NCBI GenBank assembly: GCA_947479645.1
Contig: CANKAJ010000045.1
Location: 1 to 33,923, forward strand
Direction: 5' to 3'
Source of the DNA: Betaproteobacteria bacterium
GTDB lineage: Bacteria; Pseudomonadota; Gammaproteobacteria; Burkholderiales; SG8-39
Length of the DNA: 33,923 nucleotides
Both the position numbers and the translations under genes were made by a program. Position 1 is the first letter of the stretch. Every line of letters begins with the position of its first letter. Shown here piece after piece: positions 7,067 through 15,713 of this stretch. The notes under the pieces are model-generated. The model worked only from the letters and a program-made list of their open reading frames with translations, had not been told where the DNA came from and did not search any database.

Positions 7067-9961
7067 GTGAACAAGCACCGCCAATTGCTGATTGCCCTCG
7101 TGACAGGTGCACTCCTGACTGTCGCGCTGGTGGCTTTTCAGATATGGCATAGCCGCCAGGAGTCCGTGCGTGCCGCCGAGGAAACAACACGCAACTATGG
7201 CGCGATTCTGGAGGCGCGCCTTGACGCCACGCTGCGGCGCGTCGAAGGCGATATTCGCGATCTGACCAGCCGGGTGCCCATCGCCGCGCTGAGCAAGCAG
7301 AGCGCATCCCGGTATATTCGTGAAATCGATGCCAATCTCGACCTGCATGCGGTGGATTTCCCCGAAATGTCCGGGATACGCATTTTCGACGCGGATGGCG
7401 ACCTCCTTTATTCGAGCGACCACGGCAATGTGGCGGCGATCAACAATGCCGACCGCCCCCACTTTCGTGAGGCCCGCGACGGCCCGCCCGATCGACTGGT
7501 GGTCTCGGAAGTGTTTGTTGCGCGCACCACTGGCACGACCACCCTGGCATTCGGCAAAGCGTTGTGGGACAAGCAGAACAATTTCCGCGGCGTGCTGACG
7601 GTCACCCTAGATCTGAAGCATTTTCAGCGTCTGTTCGAGTCGCTGAAACTCAGCGACCGCAGCAGCATTGCAATTTATCGCAGCGATAAATTTACCCAGG
7701 TCATACGCTGGCCGGAAAGGAGCGATGGCCAGCCGAATATCCAGTTGCCGCAGAGCAGCCCGATCCGAAGCGCGCTCAGCAGCGGCACCCGCGAAGGCAC
7801 ACTGGCGTTTGCCTCGAGCATCGAAGGCGTGGAGCGCATCTACAGTTATCACGCGCTGGAGCACTATCCGTTCTTTATCGTCGTCGGTTTGTCGCACGAT
7901 CAGGTGTTATCCACCTGGAGAACCCGCTCACAGATCATCGCGCTGTCGGTCTTGATGGTGCTGGCGTTGCTGGCTGTATTGCTGTCCCGCTTGTTGCATG
8001 CGCAGAAGGCCCGCAATCTGCTGGCCGCCATTGTCGAAAACTCCAACGATGCCATCTACAGCCGCGCCTTCGACGACACGATCCTGACCTGGAATACCGG
8101 CGCGGCAAGGATGCTCGGGTACAGCGCGACGGAAGTCATTGGCAAACCGGCGACCATACTTGCCCCGCCGGGCCGGCCCAATAACCTGATACGTAACAAT
8201 GAACGTCTGTTGCGTGGCGAAGTCGTTTCGCATGAGACCGATCGCAAAGCCCGGGACGGCCGGATTGTGCCGGTACTGGCCAGCTACTCCCCGATCCGGA
8301 ATGGCGCCGGGACCATCACCGGCGCGTCCATCATCCTGCAGGACATCACCGATCGCAGGAAGGCGGAAGCCGAGGTCAGAAAAAACGCGACATTTCGCGA
8401 ATTGCTGCTGGAGGCGATACCACTGCCGGTGTTTTACAAGGATGCGGCAGGCAGCTATACCGGATGCAACCATGCATTCGCGCAATTCATCGGCAAGTCG
8501 AGGGATGAAATCATTGGCAGGACCGTGCTCGAGGTTTCCCCGCAAAGCTTTGCCAATACCTACCAGGACAAGGATTCCAATCTGCTGGAAGGTCAGGTCA
8601 ACAGCCAGGTTTATGAAGGCCATGTCAGGCATGGCGACGGCAGCACACGAGACGTGATTTTTCACAAGGCACGCATTGCCGACGATAGCGGCAACCCGAC
8701 CGGCATTATCGGCGTGATCACTGACATCACCGAAATCAGACAGGTACAGGCGATGCGCGATCAACTCGAAGCGCAGTTGCGCGAATCGCAGAAGATGCAG
8801 GCGATCGGCACGCTGGCCGGCGGCATTGCGCACGACTTCAATAACATCATCGCCACCGTGCTGGGCAATGCCGAGTTGGCGCGCCAGGATGTGGCGGGCA
8901 ATAAGCGGGCGCTGGAGAGTCTCACCGAGATCGCCAAGGCCGCCCGACGCGGCCGCGAAGTGGTGCGCCAGATCCTCTCATTTAGCCGCCGGCAACCTCC
9001 CGAGCGCAAGCCCATCGCAATCACCCCGATCATCGAGGAATCGGCGCGACTGCTGCGTGCCACAATGCCGGCACGCGTGGAACTGAAGCTTCGTTGCGCC
9101 CCTGACGTGCCTGTGGTCAATGCCGATATCACGCAGATCGAGCAGGTAATCATCAACCTGGCCACCAATGCCATGCAGGCGATCGGGGGCGTGCCCGGGC
9201 GCATCGAGATTGGCCTGGACACGGTGTTGCTGGACGCGCAATTGATCATGGCACATCCGGCACTGCGCGAATTACCTCCAGGGACTGCAGGACCTCCGGT
9301 ACGTTTGGTGCGCCTGGTGATGAAGGACACCGGCCCGGGCATGGATGACGATACGCTGGCGCGGATTTTCGAGCCCTTCTTCACCACCAAGGCCGTGGAC
9401 GAGGGCACCGGGCTGGGGCTGGCGGTGGTGCACGGTATCGTGGAGGCCCATGAGGGCGTGATCGAAGTGACCAGCCAACCGGGCGAAGGCGCGAGCTTCA
9501 CCATCTTCCTGCCTGCTGCGGAAATGACCGGGTGCCCGGAGACGTCGAACCGGAACGAGGAAAGCCAGGCCGGATCCTTGGACGGGTGCATTCTGTACCT
9601 CGATGACGATGAGGCCCTGGTGTCATTGATGAAACGACTATTGGAGCGGCGCGGCTACCATGTCAGCGACCACATCAGTCAGGAAGCGGCATTGGCCGCG
9701 CTGAGGGCCGATCCCATGGCATTTGATCTGGTGGTGACCGACTACAACATGCCGGGAATGTCAGGACTCGATGTGGCGCGCGAAGTGAAGGCGATTCGAG
9801 CCGATCTGCCGGTCGCGATCGCCTCGGGCTTCATCGACGAGGACCTGCGTGCCCAGGCTGGCGCAGTCGGCGTCATCGAGGTGATATTCAAAGCCGATGC
9901 CGTCGAGGACTTCTGCAATGTGGTGCAGCGCCTGATCGAGGCGGCTGAAAAAACGTCGTAG
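7067..9961 (+). CDS. Membrane PAS hybrid sensor histidine kinase with receiver domain
   Basis: Two-component sensor that autophosphorylates a histidine and can transfer phosphate to its own receiver domain. It has 964 residues. A first membrane helix (about 7-27) and a second (about 288-309) frame a periplasmic Cache-like sensing region containing SEVFVARTTGTTTLAFGKAL. Two PAS/PAC units follow (about 315-435 and 440-560). The dimerisation domain has GGIAHDFNNI with phospho-acceptor H589, the ATPase domain has the N-box around N697 and a G-box GTGLGL from G780, and the C-terminal receiver has acidic residues D846-D848 and phospho-acceptor D892 in TDYNMPG. The start is GTG with GGGAG upstream; the ATG at 7044 is in another frame and soon stops. 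It is divergent from the lyase-family gene, and no separate response regulator is adjacent. Confidence 0.93.
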   Translation: MNKHRQLLIALVTGALLTVALVAFQIWHSRQESVRAAEETTRNYGAILEARLDATLRRVEGDIRDLTSRVPIAALSKQSASRYIREIDANLDLHAVDFPEMSGIRIFDADGDLLYSSDHGNVAAINNADRPHFREARDGPPDRLVVSEVFVARTTGTTTLAFGKALWDKQNNFRGVLTVTLDLKHFQRLFESLKLSDRSSIAIYRSDKFTQVIRWPERSDGQPNIQLPQSSPIRSALSSGTREGTLAFASSIEGVERIYSYHALEHYPFFIVVGLSHDQVLSTWRTRSQIIALSVLMVLALLAVLLSRLLHAQKARNLLAAIVENSNDAIYSRAFDDTILTWNTGAARMLGYSATEVIGKPATILAPPGRPNNLIRNNERLLRGEVVSHETDRKARDGRIVPVLASYSPIRNGAGTITGASIILQDITDRRKAEAEVRKNATFRELLLEAIPLPVFYKDAAGSYTGCNHAFAQFIGKSRDEIIGRTVLEVSPQSFANTYQDKDSNLLEGQVNSQVYEGHVRHGDGSTRDVIFHKARIADDSGNPTGIIGVITDITEIRQVQAMRDQLEAQLRESQKMQAIGTLAGGIAHDFNNIIATVLGNAELARQDVAGNKRALESLTEIAKAARRGREVVRQILSFSRRQPPERKPIAITPIIEESARLLRATMPARVELKLRCAPDVPVVNADITQIEQVIINLATNAMQAIGGVPGRIEIGLDTVLLDAQLIMAHPALRELPPGTAGPPVRLVRLVMKDTGPGMDDDTLARIFEPFFTTKAVDEGTGLGLAVVHGIVEAHEGVIEVTSQPGEGASFTIFLPAAEMTGCPETSNRNEESQAGSLDGCILYLDDDEALVSLMKRLLERRGYHVSDHISQEAALAALRADPMAFDLVVTDYNMPGMSGLDVAREVKAIRADLPVAIASGFIDEDLRAQAGAVGVIEVIFKADAVEDFCNVVQRLIEAAEKTS

Positions 9962-10019
9962 CCGGCCTTGGCAGCACTACGCCGGATACGCCTGGGGAAT
10001 GATTTACGGTTTGCATTTC

Positions 10020-10052
10020 CAGCAGATTCCTCGCTGCGCTCGGAATGACAAA
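10020..10052. repeat. Dispersed repeat, single arm
   Basis: Carries only the right arm (AGCAGATTCCTCGCTGCGCT, then CGGAATGACA) of the dispersed inverted-repeat family seen in full at 17150, 25083, 26295 and 33737. Its right flank also resembles the flank of the 25083 copy. It lies between the convergent histidine-kinase and OmpA-family genes. Confidence 0.75.
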
Positions 10053-10083
10053 CCCACCGGGTGTTCATATTGAAACGCGCTTT

Positions 10084-11271
10084 TTATTTCCCGCTCGATA
10101 CACTCACTTCCACCCTGCGATTCAGCGCACGTCCGGCATCGGTGGCGTTGGTGGCCACCGGCTCCGCCGCTCCCACCCCTTCTGCGGCCAGCCGGGACTC
10201 GGGAATACCGTGGCTTTTGGCCAGATACTCGCGCACCTTCTGCGCGCGCTTGCCGGAGAGATCCTTGTTCGCCGCCGGCGTGCCCCGGTCATCGGTATAA
10301 CTGCGAATGCTGACCGCGCCATCCGGATACGCCTTGAGAAAGGCACCGACCCCGTCCAGCGTCTTCCTGCCCGCGGGCGACAAATCATTGGCAGGTAAAA
10401 ACAGGCTGGCCACCAGCAGCGTGAATACGGCCTTGCCATCACTACTCTTGAATGTCGCGCCGGGCACTTTTGCCCCGGCCGCCAGCATGGCCTTTTCCTG
10501 CTCGAGCGCCTGCAGCTTGGCCTGCATCTGTGCAATCTGTTCCTGACTGGCCCTCGCCGCCTCGGCTTCCCGCTGGCGCTCCGCCGCACGCCTGGCTTCC
10601 TGTTCCTGCAAAGCCGCCATTTCCCTGGCCTTTTGCGCTTCGAGTTCAGCCGCCTTCTGCTGTGCCTGGGCTATTTCACGCGAGCGTTGCGCATCGATAT
10701 CCGCCACCCGCTTTTGCGCCTCGGCAAGCTGCCGCCGCTCGGCATCGGCCCTGGCCTGCGTCTCGCGCGCCCGGTCGATTTCGCTGCGCGCCTTGCTGGC
10801 TTCGGCCGCGCGCTCGGTTGCAATCCTGATCATGCCCTGGTACTCGGTCAGCACTTTTTGCACGTTTCCGGTTTCGGTCAGCGTCGTCACCTTTTTCGCC
10901 TTGGCCTCAGCCGTCATTGCCTTGGCTTTCGCCATGCTGGCGAAAAAAAAGATTTCGTTTTCCCTCGCCTTCTTCTGGCGATCAGTGGCGACCCTGCCCA
11001 GCAGCGAGTTGGCCGACGAGTTGGCTCGCTCGGCCTGCGTAAACCAGGATCTCGCCGCGGCCATGTCATCCACGGCATAGGCCTCCGCGCTCGCCTTGCG
11101 CGCCTGCTCGATGGCGTTGGCGGCCTCCGCGATCAACTGCGACAGGGAATCCTGCGCCATGACCGGACTGGAGAACAGACAGGCCAGCAATGCGAGCAGC
11201 GTCACCCAGCCGGCGCCACGGCGCAGCGGCACACATTCAATGCTCATGACTTTGCTTTCAATGTATTTCAT
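10084..11271 (-). CDS. OmpA-family protein with DUF4398-like N-terminus
   Basis: Likely envelope protein that binds peptidoglycan through its C-terminus. It has 395 residues. A signal peptide ends near residue 40 (SSPVMAQ). Residues about 42-140 resemble DUF4398 (AANAIEQARKASAEAYAVDD). A long Ala/Glu/Gln-rich coiled coil runs from about 150 to 265, and an OmpA-like domain from about 280 to 393 contains LSGKRAQKVREYL and ends NRRVEVSVS. The start is chosen because GAGGT is placed before the ATG at 11271; the next in-frame ATG at 11247 lacks one. It lies 34 bases after a smaller DUF4398 gene with a related N-terminal layout, so the two are probably one operon. DUF4398-OmpA pairs are known in Proteobacteria, but their role is not defined. 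Confidence 0.87.
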   Translation of the reverse strand: MKYIESKVMSIECVPLRRGAGWVTLLALLACLFSSPVMAQDSLSQLIAEAANAIEQARKASAEAYAVDDMAAARSWFTQAERANSSANSLLGRVATDRQKKARENEIFFFASMAKAKAMTAEAKAKKVTTLTETGNVQKVLTEYQGMIRIATERAAEASKARSEIDRARETQARADAERRQLAEAQKRVADIDAQRSREIAQAQQKAAELEAQKAREMAALQEQEARRAAERQREAEAARASQEQIAQMQAKLQALEQEKAMLAAGAKVPGATFKSSDGKAVFTLLVASLFLPANDLSPAGRKTLDGVGAFLKAYPDGAVSIRSYTDDRGTPAANKDLSGKRAQKVREYLAKSHGIPESRLAAEGVGAAEPVATNATDAGRALNRRVEVSVSSGK

Positions 11272-11305
11272 GGAGACCTCGATCAGGAATTGGGGCTGCT
11301 GCCAG

Positions 11306-11707
11306 TCACTTCTGCTGGCTCATGCGCTCGATTTCAGCCTTGGCCTTCTGCAGGCTGTCATTGGTGCTGGCGAGCTTGTCAGTCTCCACGCCCAGTTCCG
11401 AGATGGCCACGGAGAGCTCCGCATAAGCACGGGCAAGACGGGCCAAATGACTGAACTCATCGGCATCCTTGGCCTGGCGGGCGGAATCCACCCGCAGCAA
11501 TATCTCCTGCGCCTGCTTGAACTGTATCGCCGCATACCGATCCACTTGTGCCTTGCGCGCCATCTCGATCGAATTGCGCGCATCGATCAGCTCCTGCTCC
11601 TGAACCGGTCCGATCGACTGTGCCAGCGCATGCCCTGACAATCCGAACAGGGCCGATGACAGCGCAATCGTCGCGCCGCACAGCCAATACCATTTAGCGT
11701 GCCTCAT
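11306..11707 (-). CDS. DUF4398-type exported small protein
   Basis: A 133-residue exported protein of unknown role. A signal peptide is evident (residues 1-30, ending SGHALAQ). The mature part is almost entirely helical and charged, with ARNSIEMARKAQVDRYAAIQ, QAQEILLRVDSARQAKD and a C-terminal heptad-like stretch ending ERMSQQK. This matches the DUF4398 pattern, which also forms the N-terminal part of the OmpA-family gene 34 bases downstream. AGGAGAAG lies just before the ATG. The two products may interact in the periplasm, which is inference from synteny and shared domain type. An FNR-type dyad lies about 190 bases upstream. Confidence 0.8.
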   Translation of the reverse strand: MRHAKWYWLCGATIALSSALFGLSGHALAQSIGPVQEQELIDARNSIEMARKAQVDRYAAIQFKQAQEILLRVDSARQAKDADEFSHLARLARAYAELSVAISELGVETDKLASTNDSLQKAKAEIERMSQQK

Positions 11708-11797
11708 GTTCTTCTCCTGTTATCGCCCCACTTTGCAAAACTATATTGGTGACAAACTTACCGCGAAGCTTACTCCATTCGCCAATACACGGTTCCA

Positions 11798-11825
11798 GGT
11801 CACATTCCGCCCGGTCACATTCCGC
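11798..11825. repeat. Two tandem copies of GGTCACATTCCGC, 15-bp period
   Basis: GGTCACATTCCGC occurs at 11798-11810 and again at 11813-11825. A partial inverted version (GCAATGTGGCC) follows directly. The tract is about 90 bp upstream of the DUF4398 start codon, so it could be an operator. Confidence 0.5.
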
Positions 11826-11893
11826 AATGTGGCCCGGATCACACCAACACCCACCGCTGCAAGACACGCTTGAGCGCAATTTTCCAAGTACTG

Positions 11894-11907
11894 TTGACCT
11901 GGGTCAA
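11894..11907. promoter_or_regulatory. FNR/Dnr-type dyad
   Basis: TTGACCTGGGTCAA; with the flanking bases the dyad GTTGACC-TG-GGTCAAC has perfect 7-bp arms. It lies between the DUF4398 operon (minus) and the broken REC-GGDEF gene (plus). No good -10 is found at the class II spacing on either strand, so the target gene is uncertain. Confidence 0.5.
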
Positions 11908-11951
11908 CATGGGCTCAATTGATGAGGTAAGCGCTGCTAATGGAGGCTATC

Positions 11952-11980
11952 ATTGAACTGCCCCCCCCCCGCAATTCAAT
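11952..11980. repeat. C10 tract in the loop of a hairpin
   Basis: Ten consecutive C at 11961-11970 are framed by ATTGAACTG (11952-11960) and CAATTCAAT (11972-11980), which pair at 8 of 9 positions. Long G/C homopolymers are slippage-prone. The rest of 11708-12050 holds no gene beyond the listed sites. Confidence 0.7.
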
Positions 11981-12050
11981 CGCTGAATGAGTCCAGCGCT
12001 TATCCAGAACCTCCATGAAGCTGCCTTATTGTTTCGGACAAAGTTCGATT

Positions 12051-12680
12051 ATGAAGATCCTGATTGTCGACGACGCCCCCACCAATGTGGAGTTGCTGAC
12101 AATCGCTTTGCGAGACAGCTACGAATCCTCACCGCGCACAACGGCTTTGATGCACTGCGCCGATCAAGGCGCAAAACAAGCGACTGGAAAGCCAGCAAGA
12201 GGCCTTGAAGAACGCCACGGAGCAGGCGCAACACCTCGCCCCTTATGATTTACTGACCGAACTGCCCAATCGGCGCAAGTTGCTTGAGCGCTTTCATACG
12301 GGATTGGCGCAGACAAAGCGCTTCGGTCGCTCACTGGCGGCATTGCGCCTCGATCTGGATCATTTCAAGGCAGTCAACGACACCTATGGGCATGCCGTTG
12401 GCGACGCACCGCTCAGGGCAGTGGCTGCGCGACTGACAACCTGCGTGCGATCATGGGGTACCGTATCGCGCCAGGGCGGTGACGAATTCGTCATTCTTCT
12501 GCCGGCAATTTCGCAACCCGCCGACGCGGCCAGGGTCGCCGAAAAATCATTCAGCAACTCTGTACGCCGATCACGGTCGATGGGCATGTCATTCACATCA
12601 CCACCAGCATCGGCATGGGCATCGCAGTCTATGAACCCAATGGCAGCGACGACGTCGATTCGGCCGGCGCTCACATCTGA
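12051..12680 (+). pseudogene. Broken REC-GGDEF response regulator
   Basis: Remnant of a receiver-diguanylate cyclase regulator. It opens with MKILIVDDAPTNVELLTIAL, an intact receiver N-terminus. After RDSYE a missing base moves the continuation (ILTAHNGFDALR) to another frame. Most of the receiver, including the phospho-Asp region, is then gone. The sequence resumes in a third frame with a linker helix (NKRLESQQEALKNATEQAQ) and a GGDEF domain with PYDLLTELPNRR, LDLDHFKAVNDTYGH and RQGGDEFVILLP. A second one-base loss in an A-run near 12545 shifts HITTSIGMGIAVYEP out of frame, and the domain stops early at 12678-12680. The GGDEF motif itself is preserved, but three lesions and a truncated C-terminus make a working enzyme unlikely. 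Confidence 0.85.
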
Positions 12681-12690
12681 AGTCCACCAG

Positions 12691-12719
12691 CGTTGCATGC
12701 AAGTAGCCCGCATGCAACG
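12691..12719. terminator. Hairpin between convergent genes
   Basis: A perfect 10-bp stem CGTTGCATGC / GCATGCAACG with a 9-base loop sits between the broken REC-GGDEF gene and the MmgE/PrpD gene that converges on it. It could serve both strands. No U-tract is present. Confidence 0.5.
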
Positions 12720-12754
12720 GGGCCGGGACCGGATCGCCCCGATCGGATCAACCT

Positions 12755-14113
12755 TTATCGCAGCAACTCGACAATCTCCGACATGCTCTTCACCTCGCGG
12801 AAATTGCGTATCACCTGCATGCTTGCTTCCAGGTTCTGCCCGGACAATTTCGCGAACGGCACGAGGGAACGGTACTTCGCGTCGACGTCGGCCCAGTCGA
12901 TGCCCAGAATGGCGGCGCCGCGGGGAGCATAAACCGTATTGGAATAGCTGCGACCGTCCTTGGTCCTGATGGTCACGGTCGCCCCCTTCTTGTAACGCTC
13001 CACATGCTCGGTCGGTGGCGCGGCCACCCTGACCTTGTCCAGCAGACCGCGAATGGCCGGGTTGTTGATCTTCTCTTCGAAAGCGTGCTCCCATGCATAG
13101 TTGCGATCGGCCACGCCGGCGGCGACAAAATACGCCGGGCTATGCGCGATGCCAATCAGGTCGGTGGGGAACTGCGGACCATTCAGCGAACGAAAACCCG
13201 GCCGCGACATCGTGATCGTCTCGACTTCGTCGGGCGACACATTGCCCTCGCGCGCAGCATTGGCCGCCGCTTCGGCCAGCGAGTGGCTGGCATGCCCGCC
13301 GGGAACGAGCTTGATCGCCATCTCGGTCAGGATGTCCCAGCGCGTGCCGAAATCACTGGTGACACGCGCTATCGCCGCCTCATCGCGCGTCTTGCTGAAC
13401 ACCTCGAAAAAGCCCTCGTTCGTTTCCAGAATGCTTTCTTCGGCGATGAAACCGCGTTGCGCCGCCTGCGCCGCATTCACCCCCAGCATGGTGGCAAGCC
13501 CGGCATGGTACTCGCGCGCCACTGTGGTCTTGGCCGAGGCGGCAAGCCCGCCCATCGAAGTCGCCGAAATTGCGATCACCTGGGCCATCTGCGGCTGGGT
13601 CAATTTCAGCAGGCGCCCCGCGGCGACCGCGCCGCCAAAGATGGCGACAACGCAGCCATGAAAGCCCTTGTTCTGCAGATCGCGATTGAGCACGCCGTTG
13701 ATGCGGCCCATGGCCTCGTAACCGAGCACGATGGCGGCGAGCACATCCTTGCCGCTGGCGCCGGTCTTCTCGGCCATGGCCAGTGATGCCGCCACCAGCG
13801 GCGTGCCCGCATGCACGATGTTGCGCAGGTCGCTGTCATCCGACGCCGCGGCATCGCTCATTACGGCATTCACCCGCGCCGCCGCGACCACGGGCAATCT
13901 GGGCGCATCACCGAACCACACTGTGGCATCAGCCCGGCCGCCGCGCTCCACTTCCAGTTCGCGAATGATCTTCGAGGACTCCAGCGTCGAGCCGAGTGAC
14001 GCGCTGGCAATGGTGCTGGAGATCAGCATCGCCGCATAATCGATCGCCTGCGGTGGCAGGTCGGCGTAGCTCTGCCGGGTGATGAAAGTAGCCAGTTCGC
14101 CTGCAACAGTCAT
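12755..14113 (-). CDS. MmgE/PrpD family protein (copy 1)
   Basis: Member of the family containing 2-methylcitrate dehydratase and cis-aconitate decarboxylase, which add or remove water or CO2 on tricarboxylic-type acids. It has 452 residues, the usual length. Family features are the helical N-terminal domain with LPPQAIDYAAMLISSTIAS, SDDSDLRNIVHAGTPL (91-106) in the active-site region, GYEAMGRINGVLN, and the alpha-beta C-terminal domain with KLVPGGHASHS. The motif SDDSD differs from the DYDDTH of the second copy at 17257-18690, so the two may act on different substrates. The start MTVAGELATF has GAGGAA 8 bases upstream; the longer in-frame extension has no comparable site. The Bug receptor gene upstream on this strand is separated by 263 bp holding a large hairpin. 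Confidence 0.88.
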   Translation of the reverse strand: MTVAGELATFITRQSYADLPPQAIDYAAMLISSTIASASLGSTLESSKIIRELEVERGGRADATVWFGDAPRLPVVAAARVNAVMSDAAASDDSDLRNIVHAGTPLVAASLAMAEKTGASGKDVLAAIVLGYEAMGRINGVLNRDLQNKGFHGCVVAIFGGAVAAGRLLKLTQPQMAQVIAISATSMGGLAASAKTTVAREYHAGLATMLGVNAAQAAQRGFIAEESILETNEGFFEVFSKTRDEAAIARVTSDFGTRWDILTEMAIKLVPGGHASHSLAEAAANAAREGNVSPDEVETITMSRPGFRSLNGPQFPTDLIGIAHSPAYFVAAGVADRNYAWEHAFEEKINNPAIRGLLDKVRVAAPPTEHVERYKKGATVTIRTKDGRSYSNTVYAPRGAAILGIDWADVDAKYRSLVPFAKLSGQNLEASMQVIRNFREVKSMSEIVELLR

Positions 14114-14185
14114 GGTTGATTCCTCGCTTTGATTAACACTGATTATTATTTGCCGCGACAACCGCCGCCATAGTCGTTCCAAAAA

Positions 14186-14207
14186 CCAGTTTCAAAATGA
14201 ACCCGGG
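14186..14207. repeat. Solo outer arm resembling the dispersed repeat flank
   Basis: CCAGTTTCAAAATGAACC resembles the outer inverted flanks of the dispersed repeat copy near 25065-25220 (CCAGCTTCAAAAGG on one side, TTCATTTTGAAACG on the other). It may be a decayed remnant. Confidence 0.35.
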
Positions 14208-14238
14208 CACGGGAAAATTCGCTTAAGCCGCCCCGTCC

Positions 14239-14336
14239 CCGTAGCACATGCAATAGCATTTCCAGACCTCGGGTTTTGGGTGCGGATGAAATGTATCCGT
14301 ACCCAAAACCCGAGGCCGCAAGCGAAGCGCGCGAGG
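14239..14336 (-). repeat. Large hairpin element, single copy (after a Bug gene)
   Basis: The core at 14267-14315 is a 21-bp stem with one G.T pair and a 7-base loop; the arms begin CCTCGGGTTTTGGGT and end ACCCAAAACCCGAGG. Flanking bases are also shared: CCTCGCGCGCTTCGCTTGCG on one side and TCTGGAAATGCT on the other (minus strand) recur at 18826-18926 in the opposite orientation. It lies 62 bp after the Bug stop codon at 14377 and before the MmgE/PrpD start at 14113. Confidence 0.88.
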
Positions 14337-14376
14337 ACCTCCCGTCAAAGCCTCACGTTTCACTTGCAAACCGAAG

Positions 14377-15405
14377 CTAATCCTCCGCCTTGATGCCACG
14401 CTCCTGGATGATCTTTTTCCAGCGCACCGATTCAGACGCAATCTGCTTGCGGAACAGTTCGGGACCATTGCCCACAGGCACGATGCCCTGCTGGTCCAGC
14501 TGCCTGACAATATCCGGGGACAGCACGGTTTGCCGCAGCCCCGCATGCAGCTTGTTGATGATCGCGGTCGGCGTGCCCGCCGGCACCAGCACCCCCAGCC
14601 AGCTCGGATACTGCACATCGTAACCCTGCTCAAGACTGGTGGGGATATCAGGCGTCACCTTGGAGCGCTCCGGATTGAGCGTGGCGATCAGCCTCAGCTT
14701 GCCCTGCTTGACGGCGGAAATGGCATTGAGCAGATTGCCCGCCACGAAATGGTTGCGGCCGGCGACGAGATCGACCTGACTTTGGGCCCCGCCCTTGTAG
14801 TGCACCGCCGTGATCGGGATATTCGCAACCGAAGCCAGCGACGCGCACACGATATGGGTAATGCTGCCGCGGCCGGAGGTGCCACAGTTGAGCTTGCCCG
14901 GATTGGCCTTGCCCCAGGCCACCAGTTCCTTGAGGTTATGCACCCCGGGCAGCGCCACCGGGCTCACCACAAACACCGTGGCCCGATCGGTCAGCTGCGT
15001 CACCGGTTCAAAATCGCGAATGATGTTGTAGGTCAGATCAGGATAAAAATTCGGATGTACCGTGAATGAGCCATTGGTCAGCAACAGCGTATGTCCGTCC
15101 GGCGCCGCCCTGGCCGCAACTGCCGTCCCTATCGACTGGCCGGCGCCGGGCTTGTTTTCCAGGATAAAGGGCTGGGAGAAAATCTCCCCCAGTTTGGGCA
15201 AGAAAATCCGGAACTCGGCATCGGTGGGCCCGGCGGCCACCGGAATGATCACCACAATGGGCTTTGACGGGTATGCATCCGGCGACGCGGTCTGCCTGAC
15301 TGCCTGCGCCATTGCAACGGCCGGCAACATCATCAGCACCAGCACCACAGTGCGCGTCACAAGCCATTTCAGGTTCAGCATCGCCAACATCAGTAATTTC
15401 TCCAT
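14377..15405 (-). CDS. Bug/TctC-family periplasmic receptor (1)
   Basis: Periplasmic solute-binding receptor of the tripartite tricarboxylate transporter type; known members bind carboxylates, amino acids or amides. It has 342 residues with a signal peptide ending near AVAMAQ. The mature protein shows YPSKPIVVIIP, ENKPGAGQSIG, the PDGHTLLL variant of the family PDGYTLL motif, LNCGTSGRGSITH and TAVHYKGGAQSQVDLVAG. The ATG at 15405 overlaps the DUF4387 stop as TGATG, so translation is probably coupled. A GTG at 15408 and an ATG at 15390, the latter with GGAG 9 bases before it, are alternative starts. No TctA or TctB gene is present. Its coupling to AtuA and DUF4387 suggests that its ligand is the substrate of those proteins (inference). 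Confidence 0.9.
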   Translation of the reverse strand: MEKLLMLAMLNLKWLVTRTVVLVLMMLPAVAMAQAVRQTASPDAYPSKPIVVIIPVAAGPTDAEFRIFLPKLGEIFSQPFILENKPGAGQSIGTAVAARAAPDGHTLLLTNGSFTVHPNFYPDLTYNIIRDFEPVTQLTDRATVFVVSPVALPGVHNLKELVAWGKANPGKLNCGTSGRGSITHIVCASLASVANIPITAVHYKGGAQSQVDLVAGRNHFVAGNLLNAISAVKQGKLRLIATLNPERSKVTPDIPTSLEQGYDVQYPSWLGVLVPAGTPTAIINKLHAGLRQTVLSPDIVRQLDQQGIVPVGNGPELFRKQIASESVRWKKIIQERGIKAED

Positions 15406-15713
15406 CACGGAATTTCAATGTCCATCAGCGGCACGTACTGCTGCCCGCCATGGCCATCGCTGTCGCGCACATCACCCTGAAAATACGGCCGCGGAATGGA
15501 AGCCTTCACCGCGCGCGCATGATCGCAATAGAAGAACAGCACGTCCTTGGCCGGCAACCCATAGCGATCGGCCACCACTTCGCGCGTCAGCGCACCGGAG
15601 TTCTTGACGCGCTGGTAGCGCGCCTCGTCCTCGAACATCACGTCGAATGTGAGCACGAAGGGTCCGGCATTCTTGCTGCGGATCAGCCGGGCCAGATTGG
15701 CGAGTTTGGTCAT
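15405..15713 (-). CDS. DUF4387 protein
   Basis: A 102-residue protein of the DUF4387 type, recognised by LANLARLIRSKNAGPF, LTFDVMFEDEARYQRV, LTREVVADRYGL and the FFYCDHARAVKASIPRP region. No signal peptide or membrane segment is seen, so it is probably cytoplasmic. Its function is not established. DUF4387 is known as a partner of, or fusion to, the C-terminus of AtuA/DUF1446 proteins, and here its ATG overlaps the AtuA stop codon by 4 bases, which suggests a stoichiometric complex. Its stop codon in turn overlaps the start of a Bug receptor gene. Confidence 0.85.
   Translation of the reverse strand: MTKLANLARLIRSKNAGPFVLTFDVMFEDEARYQRVKNSGALTREVVADRYGLPAKDVLFFYCDHARAVKASIPRPYFQGDVRDSDGHGGQQYVPLMDIEIP

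Noticed and set aside
14223-14633. Minus-strand frame reading through the hairpin at 14267-14315, resembling a frame at 18799
   Set aside because: The similarity of the two peptides comes only from the shared hairpin element, not from a protein family.
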